Origin: Oceanobacillus alkalisoli
Lineage (GTDB): Bacteria; Bacillota; Bacilli; Bacillales; Amphibacillaceae
Length of the DNA: 64,000 nucleotides
Reading direction: 5' to 3'
Assembly (NCBI RefSeq): GCF_021556485.1
Contig: NZ_JAKGBW010000014.1
Span: 1-64,000, forward strand
Every line of letters starts with the position of its first letter. Within the stretch, counting starts at the first letter, position 1. The position numbers and the translations under genes were made by a program. The notes under the pieces were generated by a model. That model saw only the letters and a program-made list of their open reading frames with translations. It was not told the origin of the DNA and searched no databases. This document shows, piece after piece, positions 63,601 through 64,000 of the stretch.

Positions 63601-64000
63601 TTAAATATTTACTTTTGTTTCTTCTATTTTAATGCCCTCGTAGCATGATCCAAAAGGAAGAGCTGGAACAAATTCACCGTCTCCTTGTTGTCCGATAAAC
63701 TCCCCTTTATCTACCATTAGTTTCCCTCTCAAGAATACTTGCTCCACTTTTCCTTTTGCTGGCATATTTTCATAACAGTTATAATCTACACCATGTAGAC
63801 TAGTTTCGTTAGAGATTGTCCACTCAACTTCTGGGTTAAAAATAACCAGGTCTGCATCAAGCCCTACCCCAATATGACCCTTTTTATGATCCAGTCCATT
63901 GATTTTCGCAGGAGAAGTTGCAAAGACATCCACCAGTCGCTGTTTTGAAATCTTGCCAGTGTTGACACCATACGACCAAAGAATCGACAATCTATCCTGT
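63601..64000 (-). CDS. Dihydropyrimidinase/hydantoinase-type amidohydrolase, C-terminal part (partial)
   Basis: The last 132 or so residues of a cyclic amidohydrolase, entering from the right edge. GHIGVGLDADLVIFNPEVEW and GKVEQVFLRGKLMVDKGEFI are the typical closing beta-sandwich of hydantoinase, dihydropyrimidinase and allantoinase. Metal ligands lie beyond the window. It precedes the NCS1 transporter by 220 bp on the same strand and would open the hydantoin ring to a carbamoyl product. Confidence 0.85.
   Translation of the reverse strand, partial: QDRLSILWSYGVNTGKISKQRLVDVFATSPAKINGLDHKKGHIGVGLDADLVIFNPEVEWTISNETSLHGVDYNCYENMPAKGKVEQVFLRGKLMVDKGEFIGQQGDGEFVPALPFGSCYEGIKIEETKVNI

Overview
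The window reads as low-GC Firmicutes DNA. Shine-Dalgarno sites are strong, TTG and GTG starts are common, PTS sugar systems are many, S-box (SAM) riboswitches are present, and TreR, ROK and LacI operators look Bacillus-like. Gene content and small palindromic repeats suggest a Bacillaceae member of the Oceanobacillus/Virgibacillus kind; this is inference and no rRNA is present to settle it. No tRNA, rRNA, CRISPR array or complete insertion sequence was found.

Layout. 1-0.4 kb: tip of an IS1182-like element and a REP-like palindrome. 0.4-4.9 kb: ATP-grasp ligase, a damaged M20 peptidase, a scar joining pieces of dppC, an oligopeptide ATPase and a chemotaxis receptor, then an atypical LuxR-type regulator. 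5-6 kb: VanZ-like protein. 6.1-12 kb: sucrose locus (acetyltransferase, fructokinase, MFS permease, GH32 hydrolase, LacI repressor). 12-13.2 kb: DUF2188-like protein and an mgtE remnant. 13.3-32 kb: one long minus-strand island with two parallel polyol/sugar-phosphate modules. Module A has a SorC regulator, aldehyde dehydrogenase, mannose-family PTS IIA/IIB/IIC/IID, class II aldolase, zinc alcohol dehydrogenase and EamA transporter. Module B has a DhnA-type class I aldolase, zinc alcohol dehydrogenase, glucitol-family PTS, GutM, a broken aldo/keto reductase, a GntR regulator and a second aldehyde dehydrogenase. 32-37 kb: MBL-fold remnant, orphan MetQ behind an S-box, transposase remnant, and a second S-box controlling an OsmC protein and a sodium:solute symporter. 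37.5-43 kb: second acetyltransferase and the trehalose operon treP-treC-treR. 43.9-52 kb: amino-sugar locus (GPH symporter, M20 deacetylase, GalM, ROK kinase, NagB, ROK regulator). 52-55.6 kb: membrane/coiled-coil protein and an S8-like protease with an altered triad. 55.8-57.5 kb: decayed mupG, murP-like and AraC genes. 57.8-64 kb: hydantoin utilisation operon (hyuB, hyuA, NCS1 transporter, start of a hydantoinase cut by the window edge).

How it works together. Nearly all intact genes import and split sugars, sugar alcohols, amino sugars or hydantoins, so this is a carbohydrate-acquisition region with much decay and rearrangement. Neither PTS module contains a sugar kinase. The simplest reading is PTS phosphorylation, oxidation by a zinc dehydrogenase, cleavage by an aldolase, and oxidation of the released aldehyde. 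A roughly 115-bp MITE-like palindrome occurs five times, and two copies bracket the PTS IIA gene. Two further repeat families occur twice each.
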